DNA of 38,252 nt from NCBI GenBank assembly GCA_018715065.1, contig DVMJ01000066.1, forward strand, positions 1 through 38,252, written 5' to 3'. The stretch comes from Fimiplasma intestinipullorum. GTDB taxonomy: Bacteria > Bacillota_I > Bacilli_A > Erysipelotrichales > Coprobacillaceae. Below the pieces are notes generated by a model, which saw nothing but the letters and a program-made list of their open reading frames with translations, ran no database searches and was not told where the DNA came from. Position 1 is the first letter of the stretch; the number at the start of each line of letters is the position of its first letter. Positions 17,264-26,159 of this stretch are shown here, piece by piece. The position numbers were made by a program, and so were the translations under genes.

Positions 17264-17986
17264 ATGGATTGGAAAGAGTTATTTCGCTCGGTCATCTTAG
17301 AAAGAGGACTGCGTTACTTTCAAGAGGACCGGATCGAATTATTAGAGATCGAGGATCAACATCTTCATGCGAAAGTGAAGGGGACCTCTGTTTATACGGT
17401 TGATATGACCTTTTCTGATGAAAATGAGATCATTGCCATGAGTTGTGATTGTCCTTATGCCAAAAAGGGAGACAACTGTAAGCATGAAGCAGCAGTCCTT
17501 TTTGCTTATGAAAAGGAAATAGAGAAACGGGATCGTCAAGAGGAAGAAAGAGAGCTATTGGCATTGATTGATGAGGCTGACGAGACGCTTGTTCGTCATT
17601 TTTTATGGGTAATACTGAAAAATGATCCACGCTTAGCTGCCCTCTTTACAATCAAGGCATCGGGACAAATCCCGGAAAAATATATGTCGTCTATGAAAGA
17701 TAGACTTCAACGTATCGTTACGCATTATACGCAATATTATGATTATGTGACCTACGAGCAAGCAGAAGCCTTTTATCGGACCTTCTACATGAACTGGTAT
17801 CAGATGGCTGTCTTTTTACTGACATCTGAATCGGAACAGGGAGCGCTAGAGTTGGGGGAATATGCGATTTCTTTAATTTCTTTAACGCGCATCGAAGATG
17901 AAGAAATTGCCTTTATATTACAGGAAGCAATCAAAGAAAATATCAACGAAATCTGTAATCGTCTGACAGAACGTCAAATGAGTTAG
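17264..17986 (+). CDS. SWIM zinc-finger protein
   Basis: A 240-residue protein with an N-terminal SWIM domain, C-x-C-x(n)-C-x-H, read as CDCPYAKKGDNCKHEAAVL. The preceding segment (GLRYFQEDRIELLEI through TVDMTF) is the usual beta-strand entry. SWIM domains bind DNA or protein partners and are found in SWI2/SNF2-associated proteins. The C-terminal 150 residues are helical, without a helicase. The ATG at 17264, 9 bases after AGGTGA, is preferred to the in-frame GTG at 17252. The gene leads a small co-oriented group with the pRiA4b ORF3-like gene. Its precise role is unknown. Confidence 0.85.
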   Translation: MDWKELFRSVILERGLRYFQEDRIELLEIEDQHLHAKVKGTSVYTVDMTFSDENEIIAMSCDCPYAKKGDNCKHEAAVLFAYEKEIEKRDRQEEERELLALIDEADETLVRHFLWVILKNDPRLAALFTIKASGQIPEKYMSSMKDRLQRIVTHYTQYYDYVTYEQAEAFYRTFYMNWYQMAVFLLTSESEQGALELGEYAISLISLTRIEDEEIAFILQEAIKENINEICNRLTERQMS

Positions 17987-18109
17987 TTTCTTATTTTTCA
18001 AAACAGAAATTTGCATAATCCATCATTTCAAAAGGAAATAAGGTTAAATTTCGTGTTTTCAGAAAACAAAATTCATTTATCAATAAATAAAGAGAGGGAG
18101 AAGAACATA

Positions 18110-19201
18110 ATGGAACAAACGCATCATACCAGTGTATTTCATTTACATATTGAAATGAGTTTAAAGGATCTGAACCGGAAAGAAAGAACGATTCTCAAAA
18201 AATATGGGCAGGTTGAAAAAGGACTTTATCGTGATGTGCTGGTTCCTGCGGATATGACTTTGCATGCCTTACATTATGCGATCATGCGTTTATTTGGCTG
18301 GCAAAACTGTCATTTGCATCATTATGAACTGCCTCCAAAGACATTTGCTCATTTGACAGAAGATAATCTGTCGAAATGGCTTCATCTGGTGGGTGTTTAC
18401 TTCCGCTTTCCTGGAGAGGATTGGGAAGATTTGTATTGGGACGATGATTATCGTGGTGATCAGGGGCTGAAAACATGGTTGAAGAAAAAATATACCGGAC
18501 CTTATATTTATAAAGGATGGAGCGAACATTATTTGTCTAGCCAACAAGCTGTGCAGGAATGGATCAGTCAAGCGGGACAGCATCAAGGTTCGCTGCAAGA
18601 GCAGCGCTTTGCTTTTGAAAATCCCCATCTGGAAGCACTCTTGGAACGCTTGACGGTATCAGATCTGCTCATTCCAAATCATCAGTACATACAGACCAAG
18701 TCGATCCAGGCTTATGTGCGACGGGTATTGAACTGGCCGGATGTAGAGAATAGTCTGCAGGAAGCAGGGTCAAAAAAATTCCGGTCCCATAAACAGGCGC
18801 GGATCTATTACGAAGAACATGATCCTAAACCAATGCCTTTGACGCATCTGCTGCATTATTTTTACGACGAAGGAGATGGCTGGGCACTGGAGATTAGCTG
18901 TAAGGAGATTTATCGGTGTCAAGAAGGCCAATGGTTGGACAGCAGGGATCGCCCTATTTCTACATGGCGAAATGAATTGGCAGAAGTGGCATCGCGTTAT
19001 CGTCCGCTTTGCATTGAAAAAGATGGGATCGAGCTTTTGGATGATATCGGCGGTCTAACCGGATTCTGTCAGATGTTAGAGACCTTATTTGATTTTGAGC
19101 GGCTTGATGCGGACTCGATCGAACAAAGACGGGAATTATTTCTCTGGGCCTATGATAGAGGATGGACGGGAAATACGATTCGTTTAAAAAGTACTTTATG
19201 A
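18110..19201 (+). CDS. pRiA4b ORF-3-like protein
   Basis: A 363-residue protein with the plasmid pRiA4b ORF-3 family fold. DVLVPADMTLHALHYAIMR with LFGW is the conserved entry, HYFYDEGDGW the central strand, and GIELLDDIGGLTGF the C-terminal signature. In the intervening region (YWDDDYRGDQGLKTWLKKK) it departs from the typical plasmid protein and is longer. The biochemical function of the family is not known. The start is at 18110, with GGGAG 9 bases upstream; the reading frame extends 33 codons further but without an RBS. It ends 15 bases before the tandem GNAT start. Confidence 0.85.
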   Translation: MEQTHHTSVFHLHIEMSLKDLNRKERTILKKYGQVEKGLYRDVLVPADMTLHALHYAIMRLFGWQNCHLHHYELPPKTFAHLTEDNLSKWLHLVGVYFRFPGEDWEDLYWDDDYRGDQGLKTWLKKKYTGPYIYKGWSEHYLSSQQAVQEWISQAGQHQGSLQEQRFAFENPHLEALLERLTVSDLLIPNHQYIQTKSIQAYVRRVLNWPDVENSLQEAGSKKFRSHKQARIYYEEHDPKPMPLTHLLHYFYDEGDGWALEISCKEIYRCQEGQWLDSRDRPISTWRNELAEVASRYRPLCIEKDGIELLDDIGGLTGFCQMLETLFDFERLDADSIEQRRELFLWAYDRGWTGNTIRLKSTL

Positions 19202-19215
19202 AGGATGTGAACAAG

Positions 19216-20280
19216 ATGAATGAAGAACAGCAAGCAAGTTTACTGGCAGAAGGCGCTTTAGCTACCCATTATCTCTTTCGTTGGCTTCATCCTGATGAGG
19301 TTGAGCAGATCAGTCGGATGGAAGAAATCTGTTTCCGATCAGGGGAAGCGTTATCGAGCGCGATGATTGAAGCGCGGGCGCAGCAGGTGGAACAGAGTTT
19401 TTTTGTTGCTGTTTCTTGTCGGGAGCATCGGGTCGTCGGTTTTGTCAGCGGGATACAGACCGATGAGACTCATTTTCGAGATGCTTTTTATGCAGATCCA
19501 AGCTTGCACGATCCTAAGGGAAAGTCTTTGATGTTATTGGGATTGGCGGTTTTGCCTGAATATCGCGGACAGGGTATTGGTCGTACGTTAATGGCGCTTT
19601 ATTTAAAAGCCAAACAGCAGAAGTCTTCTCTAGACAGGGCTGTTTTGACCTGTCTGAATGACAGCATAGAGATGTATGAAAAAATGGGCTTTCGTTTAGG
19701 GGAGAGGGCAAACTCTCAGTTAGGCGGCAGATCTTATGTGGAGATGGTACATTATTTTGGAGCGAACGATCATTGCTGGATCCGTTCACTGTGCGCGAAA
19801 GATATCCCCCTCATAGTCCGGGCAGAAAGGGCACAGGGCTGGCAGGCAAGCGCCGATAAATATGAGAAGCGACTTTTAGACCAGCGTGAGGGCAGGGAAG
19901 TCGCTTTAGTGGCGCTCTGGGAAGGTCAGCCGGTCGGCTATATCAATGTGTATCCCTGTTCGGTCTGGGGCCCTGCTTCATGGCGCGGATATCCGGAAAT
20001 CGTTGATTTTGGTGTTTTAGAAAAATATCGTTGTCGAGGTATAGGAAGTCGCCTGATGGATGAAGCTGAGCGCATTGCCTTTGAAAGGGCTGATTTTGTT
20101 TTCCTGGGTGTTGGGCTTCATCAGGGATATGGTTCTGCTCAGCGTATGTATGTCAGACGTGGAAATCTTCCTGATGGCAAAGGAGTGTATTATCATGATG
20201 ACATTTTGACCCCTTATACCTCCTGCTGTAACGATGATCATTTAGTCTTATATATGGGAAAAAGGAGGCCGGCTCAATGA
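19216..20280 (+). CDS. Tandem GNAT acetyltransferase (two GNAT domains)
   Basis: A 354-residue protein with two GNAT domains. The first (about residues 20-180) has VLPEYRGQGIGRTLMALYL, the acetyl-CoA motif, and NDSIEMYEKMGF. The second (about 190-350) has FGVLEKYRCRGIGSRLMDEA and GSAQRMYVRRG. The first resembles arylalkylamine-type N-acetyltransferases. It overlaps the Nudix gene by ATGA at 20277-20280, so the two are translationally coupled. The start at 19216 is chosen for AAGGATGTGA upstream; earlier in-frame ATGs (19162, 19198) lie inside or at the end of the previous gene. The acceptor is unknown. Confidence 0.87.
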   Translation: MNEEQQASLLAEGALATHYLFRWLHPDEVEQISRMEEICFRSGEALSSAMIEARAQQVEQSFFVAVSCREHRVVGFVSGIQTDETHFRDAFYADPSLHDPKGKSLMLLGLAVLPEYRGQGIGRTLMALYLKAKQQKSSLDRAVLTCLNDSIEMYEKMGFRLGERANSQLGGRSYVEMVHYFGANDHCWIRSLCAKDIPLIVRAERAQGWQASADKYEKRLLDQREGREVALVALWEGQPVGYINVYPCSVWGPASWRGYPEIVDFGVLEKYRCRGIGSRLMDEAERIAFERADFVFLGVGLHQGYGSAQRMYVRRGNLPDGKGVYYHDDILTPYTSCCNDDHLVLYMGKRRPAQ

Positions 20281-21086
20281 TACAAGTCCGTTTTTATGAA
20301 CAGGTAGAGGATCGTCGGATCCGCTTTGCGGTCATCATGGCCATGTATCAGGGCCAGTGGATCGTTGTACGTCATGCTCAACGTTTGACCTGGGAGATCC
20401 CAGGCGGGCATCGTGAGGCGGATGAAACCATTGACCAAACGGCAGCTCGCGAGTTACAGGAAGAGACCGGAGCGCTGCGTTTTCAACTTGAACCTTTATG
20501 TGTTTATTCGGTCGAAGGGAAGACGCTGGTCAATGCAACGGGTAATGAAAGCCTTGGCATGCTGTATTATGCCAAGGTCGATCAGCTGGATCCGGTATTG
20601 AAAAATGAAATTCAGGAGATACAAACAGTCTCTCACTTGCCTCCAAATCTGACATATCCAGATATTCAGCCGCACTTGTTTGAAGAAGGGATTCGTCGCC
20701 TAAGAGAGCGTCGGGTCCAGGAGTGGTTTGCAGCCTGGTTTGATGTGCACTGGGATCGTTTTGAAGTTATCTTTGCTAAAAATATTCGTTATTATGAATC
20801 ATGGGGACCTTATTATGTCGGACTGGATAAACTGCGCTACTGGTTTAAAGATTGGCATACACATGCCCAATTACAGGAGTGGCGCATCTTAGGCTGGACT
20901 CATGCGGGGGCGCGTACCGTTGTCGAGTGGGTCTTTCAATGTCAGGATGAGAAGGGGGAGACTCGCTTTAAAGGCGTTTCTTTAATTGATTGGAATACCG
21001 CAAATCAGATTATCGAATTGAAGGAGTATGCGTCGACCTTGCCAAATGTTGATCCTTATCCTGAATTGGATGAAAAAAAACCATAA
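20277..21086 (+). CDS. Nudix hydrolase fused to a SnoaL-like (NTF2-fold) domain
   Basis: 269 residues. The Nudix box is complete at residues 44-66: GHREADE, seven residues, then RELQEETGA, fitting GX5EX7REUXEEXGU. WEIPGGHREAD is typical of nucleotide-diphosphate hydrolases. The C-terminal half (about 147-262) carries WDRFEVIFAKNIRYYESWGP and VVEWVFQC, a SnoaL/NTF2-like alpha+beta barrel that often binds small ligands or mediates dimers. AAAGGAGG precedes the start, which overlaps the GNAT stop. It ends 16 bases before kptA. The substrate is unknown; ADP-ribose or (d)NTP derivatives are family possibilities. Confidence 0.85.
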   Translation: MIQVRFYEQVEDRRIRFAVIMAMYQGQWIVVRHAQRLTWEIPGGHREADETIDQTAARELQEETGALRFQLEPLCVYSVEGKTLVNATGNESLGMLYYAKVDQLDPVLKNEIQEIQTVSHLPPNLTYPDIQPHLFEEGIRRLRERRVQEWFAAWFDVHWDRFEVIFAKNIRYYESWGPYYVGLDKLRYWFKDWHTHAQLQEWRILGWTHAGARTVVEWVFQCQDEKGETRFKGVSLIDWNTANQIIELKEYASTLPNVDPYPELDEKKP

Positions 21087-21102
21087 TGAGGGAGGGCTTG
21101 TA

Positions 21103-21669
21103 ATGAAACGCGTTCAGATGAGCCGATACTTATCTTTGATCCTGCGTCATCATCCAGAAGTGATCGGTATCGAACTGGATGAACATGGCTGGGCTGATGT
21201 AGATGGCTTGATTCAGGGAATCCGGGCAGGAAAATTCCCAGGATTTAATCGGGAAATACTGGAAGAAATCGTTCGTACCGATGATAAACAGCGCTATGCC
21301 TTCGACGCCATGCATCAGCACATTCGTGCTAATCAGGGACATTCGATTCCGGTTGATGTGGAATTGGCTGAAGTGATACCGCCTGAACGGCTCTGGCATG
21401 GAACAGCGGTAAAGTACGTGGCTTCTATTGAAAAAAACGGATTGGAATCACGTTCACGTCTATATGTGCACTTGTCAAAAGATCTTCAGACCGCTTATCA
21501 AGTGGGCAAACGCCATGGTCCACCGGTTGTCTTCTGGATCGATGCGCTGCGCATGGCCAAAGACGGCTATGTTTTCTATCTTTCACAAAACGGTGTTTAT
21601 TTGACAAAGCATGTTCCTGTCGAATATCTGCACAAGGTAGAAGAAACCGAAATGGATTGCTATCCTTAA
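21103..21669 (+). CDS. kptA: RNA 2'-phosphotransferase (KptA/Tpt1)
   Basis: A 188-residue Tpt1-family enzyme, full length. It transfers a 2'-phosphate from RNA to NAD+, giving ADP-ribose 1'',2''-cyclic phosphate and nicotinamide. The conserved segments are SRYLSLILRHHPE (N-terminal Arg-His), DEHGWADVDGLI, DDKQRYAFD, LWHGTA and LYVHLSKD, together with the C-terminal GVYLTKHVP. It starts after GGGAGGG at 21103, 16 bases after the Nudix gene, so it is the last gene of the GNAT-Nudix-kptA group. Bacterial KptA rarely has an obvious tRNA-splicing role; here the neighbours suggest NAD/ADP-ribose metabolism. Confidence 0.95.
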   Translation: MKRVQMSRYLSLILRHHPEVIGIELDEHGWADVDGLIQGIRAGKFPGFNREILEEIVRTDDKQRYAFDAMHQHIRANQGHSIPVDVELAEVIPPERLWHGTAVKYVASIEKNGLESRSRLYVHLSKDLQTAYQVGKRHGPPVVFWIDALRMAKDGYVFYLSQNGVYLTKHVPVEYLHKVEETEMDCYP

Positions 21670-21862
21670 CCAGGGCATTTATGTCAGGAATCGCGCGATA
21701 CAGCTTGCCCGTACCCAGATGATGGACAGTATTGTTTTCGCATTAATAAAATCCGCAAGGAGGTCTCTTTGTTCTATTGGTTCAGACTTGCAGGATACGC
21801 AATGATTCAAGGATACAGACATAGAAAAGATTCGTCCTGGTTGTTTGGAAGTGACATCTTTA
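21670..21862. other. Degraded stretch without recognised function
   Basis: Frames are broken by stops. One short protein-like run (RTQMMDSIVFALIKSA, from about 21712) is not assignable. It may be more of the decayed ABC exporter or another relic. Confidence 0.3.
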
Positions 21863-22092
21863 ATGGATACACATGTCCACTTACAGAACGGATTGTCCAG
21901 TAAGGGATGGATGCTCTGATGAAGGGAAGGATTTCGTTTATGATTGCCCATCATCTATCAACGATCCGCAAATCAGATGTCATAATGGTGCTGGATCACG
22001 GCTGCATGATAGAACGTGGTTCACATGAGAAATTGATTGAAGACAAAGGAACGTATTATCAGCTTTATACAGGAGTCTTTGAATTAGAATAA
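21863..22092 (+). pseudogene. ABC exporter ATPase, C-terminal remnant
   Basis: The last ~70 codons of an MsbA/LmrA-type ABC exporter are recognisable. LMKGRISFMIAHHLSTIRKS contains the H-loop His, followed by DVIMVLDHGCMIERGSHEKL and YYQLYTGVFELE. Immediately upstream, frames give TERIVQ, an in-frame TAA at 21901, then GMDAL, matching the region after the D-loop. Walker A, Walker B and the transmembrane part are missing. The fragment therefore has no ATPase function. A weak hairpin with T7 follows at about 22112-22133. Confidence 0.8.
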
Positions 22093-22301
22093 AAGGAATT
22101 AAAATGGGTCATCGTCTGATGATTCGTTTTTTTATGAAAGTAAATGGGTACCTAACGGGCATTGTCTAATGCGGTGCAAAGATTGCGCACAAGTCGGACG
22201 CACTGGTAACACAGTCGACCATGATCTTCACATTGATATGCAGTAATTTGAATACATTTTCATATTTGCTCTGATAAAACAAAGAGAATTGATCGTTAGA
22301 A

Positions 22302-22330
22302 TTGGCATGATCATTAAAAAATGATATGAT
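22302..22330 (+). promoter_or_regulatory. Promoter of the chaperone cassette
   Basis: TTGGCA (22302-22307), a 17-base spacer and TATGAT (22325-22330). No CIRCE inverted repeat (the HrcA operator) is seen around it, so control by HrcA is unlikely from the sequence. Confidence 0.7.
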
Positions 22331-22362
22331 ATACGGGAAAAGTTAAGAAAGGAGAGACGTTG

Positions 22363-22776
22363 ATGCGCATCTGGCTTGAAAAAATGGCGTGGAAAATGCA
22401 ACGTTTTATGATGGGCCGTAATGGTCTGGATGATTTGGCGAGACATTTGTATATTCTCGGCTGGGTTTTCATTATTTTGAATATTTTCTTCAACAATGCG
22501 GGGCTTTACATCCTTTCACTGGTTGTTTTAGGATATGCGCTCTTCCGCATGTTTTCTAAAAATGTGGCAAGACGACAGCAGGAGAATACTGTTTATTTAG
22601 GCTTGATCAGTAAGCCTAAGCGCACATGGCTGCAATGGCAGCGCAGATGGAAAGAGAGAAAGACCCACTGCTTTTTCCGTTGTCAGTGCGGTACCATGCT
22701 GCGTGTGCCTAAGGGAAAAGGTGAAGTGATTATTACCTGTCCGAATTGTCATCGTCAGATGACGAAGCGGACATAA
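22363..22776 (+). CDS. Small membrane protein with C-terminal zinc ribbon
   Basis: 137 residues. An amphipathic N-terminus is followed by two hydrophobic helices (about 30-45 and 47-63), then a basic linker and a zinc ribbon CQCGTMLRVPKGKGEVIIT ending CPNC. The ribbon should lie in the cytoplasm. It is the first gene of a four-gene group with DUF5685, a J-domain protein and Hsp70, spaced by 12 bases or less or overlapping, except for 15 bases before Hsp70. The ATG at 22363 is 7 bases after GGAGA. Its role may be to tether or receive a chaperone complex, by context only. Confidence 0.8.
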   Translation: MRIWLEKMAWKMQRFMMGRNGLDDLARHLYILGWVFIILNIFFNNAGLYILSLVVLGYALFRMFSKNVARRQQENTVYLGLISKPKRTWLQWQRRWKERKTHCFFRCQCGTMLRVPKGKGEVIITCPNCHRQMTKRT

Positions 22777-22788
22777 GCGAGGTCAACT

Positions 22789-23616
22789 ATGTTTGGATAT
22801 ATGATTGCGAACCCCAATGATCTGAATGAAGCGGAGAAACAGCGTTATAACGAGATCTATTGTGGTTTATGTTATCGACTTGGCAAGCAGCACGGACAGC
22901 TGGCCAGGTTAGGGGTCACGTATGACCTGACTTTTTTAATTTTACTTTTAGCGAGTTTATACGAACCTGCTGAAAAGCAGGGAACGCTCCATTGTCCGGC
23001 ACATCCTGTGCACAAGCATCCCTATACGGTCAATCGGTTTACAGATTATGCCGCGGATCTCACGATTGCCCTGACTTATTATAAATGCCTGGATGACTGG
23101 CAGGATGAGCATCAGTGGCTCAAACGCGGCTATGCCGGTTTACTGAAATCGGCCTATGCGAAGGTTAAAACGCGCCTGCCTCGACAATGCGAGATGATCC
23201 AGGCTTGTATGCAGGATCTAAATCGTATCGAAAACGCTAAAGGAAGTCCAGATGAAGCGACACAGGCTTTTGGTCGGCTGATGGGCGAATGCTTTGTTGA
23301 AAGCGATGATCTGTGGTCAGGCATGTTAAGGCAACTGGGCAGTCAGTTGGGTCATTTCATCTATTTGATGGATGCTTTTATGGATTATGATGAAGATATC
23401 AAAAAAGGAACCTATAATCCATTGGTGGTTTTAGGTGCTAAGCCCCATCAACTGCCCGAAGCCCTGAATATTTATATGGGCATGGCTGCGGATGTGTTTG
23501 AACGTTTGCCCCTTGTACAGGATCTGCATTTATTGCGCAGCATTGTTTACAATGGGGTTTGGCAGAAATATCAGGCTCGACTAGCGAAGCAGGAGAGGAG
23601 TGGATCAGGTGGTTAA
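22789..23616 (+). CDS. DUF5685 family protein
   Basis: 275 residues. The N-terminus FGYMIANPNDLNEAE, YNEIYCGLCYRLGKQ and TYDLTFLILLLASLY is typical of DUF5685, as is the DAFMDYDEDIKKGTYNP motif near residue 200. The last motif is an acidic D-x-x-x-D-x-D-E-D cluster within an all-helical protein, which recalls the metal-binding motifs of isoprenoid-synthase-like folds; a catalytic role is unproven. In many Firmicutes this family sits next to J-domain and Hsp70 genes, as here. GAGGTC is its RBS. It overlaps the J-protein start. Confidence 0.85.
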   Translation: MFGYMIANPNDLNEAEKQRYNEIYCGLCYRLGKQHGQLARLGVTYDLTFLILLLASLYEPAEKQGTLHCPAHPVHKHPYTVNRFTDYAADLTIALTYYKCLDDWQDEHQWLKRGYAGLLKSAYAKVKTRLPRQCEMIQACMQDLNRIENAKGSPDEATQAFGRLMGECFVESDDLWSGMLRQLGSQLGHFIYLMDAFMDYDEDIKKGTYNPLVVLGAKPHQLPEALNIYMGMAADVFERLPLVQDLHLLRSIVYNGVWQKYQARLAKQERSGSGG

Positions 23617-24340
23617 GGATCCTTATGAAATTCTAGGCGTAGATAGAAACGCCAGTAAAGACGATATTAAACGCGCTTACCGACAGAAAACAAAAGAGAA
23701 TCATCCGGACCTTCATCCCGATGATCCGAATGCGAATAAAAAGATGGCTGATATCAATGAAGCCTATGATATGCTGATGAATCCGGAAAAATATGCCAAT
23801 CGGCAGAATACTAATCCGAATAGCAGTTCATCCTATCAGCAGCAAGGCTATCAGCAGAACTATCGTCAGCAGGGCAATCCTGGCTGGAATGGCGATTTTT
23901 ATGGCTTTGGCTTTGACGATTTCTTTGGTTTTGGACCCCGTTACCAGCAGTCCTATACCTTCAATCGGCCGCAACCTCAAAGCACAGACTCCAATGAGAT
24001 CCGCAGCGCCATCGATCTGATCAACCGTCAGGCTTATCAGGCGGCCAGTCAGCTTTTAAATCGCATGGTCAGCAGTGAACGTAACGGGCGCTGGTATTAT
24101 TTGAGTGCGTTAGCTCAGGCGGGGATAGGAAATACGATGCAGGCTTACGAATATATCTCCAGAGCCGTGCAGATGGAACCCAATGAACCTGAATATCGTC
24201 GTGTCCAATCTCAGTTTGGACAGTATGGTTCACGCTATCAACAGACTCGCCAGGGCTACACAACAACAGCCATGGATCTGGATCGAGTATGTTTAAGTTT
24301 ATGTTTTATGAATTTATTTTGTCGCTTTTGCGGGATATAG
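23609..24340 (+). CDS. J-domain co-chaperone (DnaJ-like, no zinc finger)
   Basis: About 243 residues. The J domain fills the first ~65 residues, with DPYEILGVDRNAS and the HPD motif (NHPDLHPDD), which stimulates Hsp70 ATPase. A Gln/Tyr/Gly-rich linker (SSSSYQQQGYQQNYRQQG) and a GFGFDDFFGFG stretch follow, then a helical TPR-like unit (YLSALAQAGIGNTMQAYEY) and a short Cys/Phe-rich tail. There is no Cys-rich zinc domain, so this is a class III J-protein. The GTG at 23609, 8 bases after AGGAG, is the best start; a GTG at 23600 is also possible. It overlaps the DUF5685 gene. Confidence 0.88.
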   Translation: MVKDPYEILGVDRNASKDDIKRAYRQKTKENHPDLHPDDPNANKKMADINEAYDMLMNPEKYANRQNTNPNSSSSYQQQGYQQNYRQQGNPGWNGDFYGFGFDDFFGFGPRYQQSYTFNRPQPQSTDSNEIRSAIDLINRQAYQAASQLLNRMVSSERNGRWYYLSALAQAGIGNTMQAYEYISRAVQMEPNEPEYRRVQSQFGQYGSRYQQTRQGYTTTAMDLDRVCLSLCFMNLFCRFCGI

Positions 24341-24355
24341 AAAGGATGAGAAGAG

Positions 24356-26140
24356 ATGTCTTCGGCAATTGGAATTGATTTAGGAACGACCAACAGCTGC
24401 GTGGCGGTGATGGAAGAGGGCAGTCCTAAAATTATCGTGACTTCAGAGGGAGAAAGAACGACCCCCAGTGTGGTGGCTTTTACGAAAGCCGGTGAACGTT
24501 TGGTCGGCAGTATGGCCAAACGTCAGGCGGCGGTGAATGCCGGGCGCACGATCAGTTCGGTGAAACGCCATATGGGGACGGACTGGCATACAGCGATTGA
24601 TGGACATGACTATAAAGCACCTGAAATCAGTGCGATGATCTTGCGTAAGCTCAAACAGGATGCTGAAAATTACTTAGGTCATCCAGTCACCGAAGCGGTG
24701 ATTACGGTTCCGGCATATTTTAATGACATCCAGCGTCAGGCGACCAAAGATGCCGGCCGGATTGCCGGTTTAAATGTGCTGCGTATTATTAATGAACCGA
24801 CGAGTGCAGCGCTGGCATATGGCTTGGATCACGGGGCTGCCCAAAAGATCATGGTCTTCGACTTAGGCGGCGGTACTTTTGATGTTTCGATTATTGAAAT
24901 TGGAGATAATATCATTGAAGTCCTGGCAACCTGTGGTGATAATCACTTAGGTGGCGATGACTTTGATGAAAGAGTCGTTAACTGGATCATCCAGTCCGCC
25001 AAACAGATGTATCACTTCGATCCAAGCAAGGATCCAAGTGCGTTAGAAAGAGTGAAAGAAGCCGCCGAACAGGCTAAAAAAGAATTGTCCAATCTTGAGC
25101 AGGCGCATATCAATCTGCCTTTCTTGGGGATGAACAAAGGGGATCCGGTTCATTTGGATCTGACTTTATCCCGTGCTAAGTTCAATGAATTGACCCGAGA
25201 TCTGGTTGAACGCACAGCCGATCCGGTCCAGACGGCGCTTAGTGATGCCGGGATTGCGGCTTCTGAACTGCAGAAGGTCCTGCTGGTAGGGGGATCCACT
25301 CGTATTCCAGCTGTGCAGGAAAAAGTCCAGCAGTTAACAGGCATCGTACCATCCAAAAACATCAATCCGGATGAATGTGTGGCCCAGGGGGCTGCGATTC
25401 AAGCCGGAGTCCTTTCAAAAGGAACGGCGGTTGTGGCCTCTTCAGCGACCGATGTGCTCTTATTAGATGTCACACCATTGAGTCTCTCCATTGAAACAGT
25501 CGGTGGCGTAGCGACGCGTTTAGTCGATCGGAACACAACCTTACCGGTGCATTATGCCCAGATCTTTTCAACGGCGGCACCTTATCAGACCAGTGTCGAG
25601 ATCCATGTCGTACAGGGTGAAAGACCGATGGCCAAAGATAATCAGACCATTGGTAAGTTCAAACTGAAAGGGATCAAACGTGCACCTGCCGGAGTTCCTC
25701 AGATTGAAGTGACATTTGACATTGATACCAATGGGATCCTGACTGTTTCAGCGAAAGATCTGGACACAGGAAAAGCCCAGTCAATCACCATCAGCGCCAA
25801 TGGGAAAATGTCAGATGAAGAAATTGAACGCGCGATTCATGAGGCAGAACAGTATGCCAGCCAGGATGGGATCCGCAGCCAGGCCATCGAAGCGTTAGGC
25901 AAGGCCAATTCTCTTTTAAGTCAGACTGAGCGTGCTTTAGGTGTGGTCTCTAAGCAGATTTCCCGTCAGGAGAAGAAACAGGTCAAACAGGATTGCAGTC
26001 ATCTGCGTAAAGTGATTTCGAAAACTTCATTAGATAAAATCAGCCAGGAGCAGCTGGATACATTAAATCAGGCAATGCAGATCGTGGAACAGTCCGGTGC
26101 CAATGTACGTCAGCTCTTCGATCAAATGAATCCATCCTAA
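24356..26140 (+). CDS. dnaK: Hsp70 chaperone (DnaK-type, probably an auxiliary paralogue)
   Basis: 594 residues. The actin-like ATPase domain has GIDLGTTNSCVAV (phosphate 1), VITVPAYFNDIQRQATKDAG, INEPTSAALAYG, FDLGGGTFDVSI (phosphate 2) and VGGSTRIPAV (adenosine). The hydrophobic linker is VLLLDVTPLSLSIET, and the substrate-binding domain includes VVQGERPMAKDN. The helical lid is shorter than in typical DnaK and lacks the C-terminal EEV-type tail. grpE and hrcA are absent, so this is likely not the housekeeping dnaK but a client-specific Hsp70 working with the upstream J-protein. I keep the symbol as the family name only. A good terminator follows. Confidence 0.9.
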   Translation: MSSAIGIDLGTTNSCVAVMEEGSPKIIVTSEGERTTPSVVAFTKAGERLVGSMAKRQAAVNAGRTISSVKRHMGTDWHTAIDGHDYKAPEISAMILRKLKQDAENYLGHPVTEAVITVPAYFNDIQRQATKDAGRIAGLNVLRIINEPTSAALAYGLDHGAAQKIMVFDLGGGTFDVSIIEIGDNIIEVLATCGDNHLGGDDFDERVVNWIIQSAKQMYHFDPSKDPSALERVKEAAEQAKKELSNLEQAHINLPFLGMNKGDPVHLDLTLSRAKFNELTRDLVERTADPVQTALSDAGIAASELQKVLLVGGSTRIPAVQEKVQQLTGIVPSKNINPDECVAQGAAIQAGVLSKGTAVVASSATDVLLLDVTPLSLSIETVGGVATRLVDRNTTLPVHYAQIFSTAAPYQTSVEIHVVQGERPMAKDNQTIGKFKLKGIKRAPAGVPQIEVTFDIDTNGILTVSAKDLDTGKAQSITISANGKMSDEEIERAIHEAEQYASQDGIRSQAIEALGKANSLLSQTERALGVVSKQISRQEKKQVKQDCSHLRKVISKTSLDKISQEQLDTLNQAMQIVEQSGANVRQLFDQMNPS

Positions 26141-26159
26141 ACAAAAAAGTGTTACGGTA

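Noticed and set aside
22331..22362. CIRCE (HrcA operator) at the chaperone cassette
   Set aside because: No TTAGCACTC-N9-GAGTGCTAA-like inverted repeat is present around the promoter.
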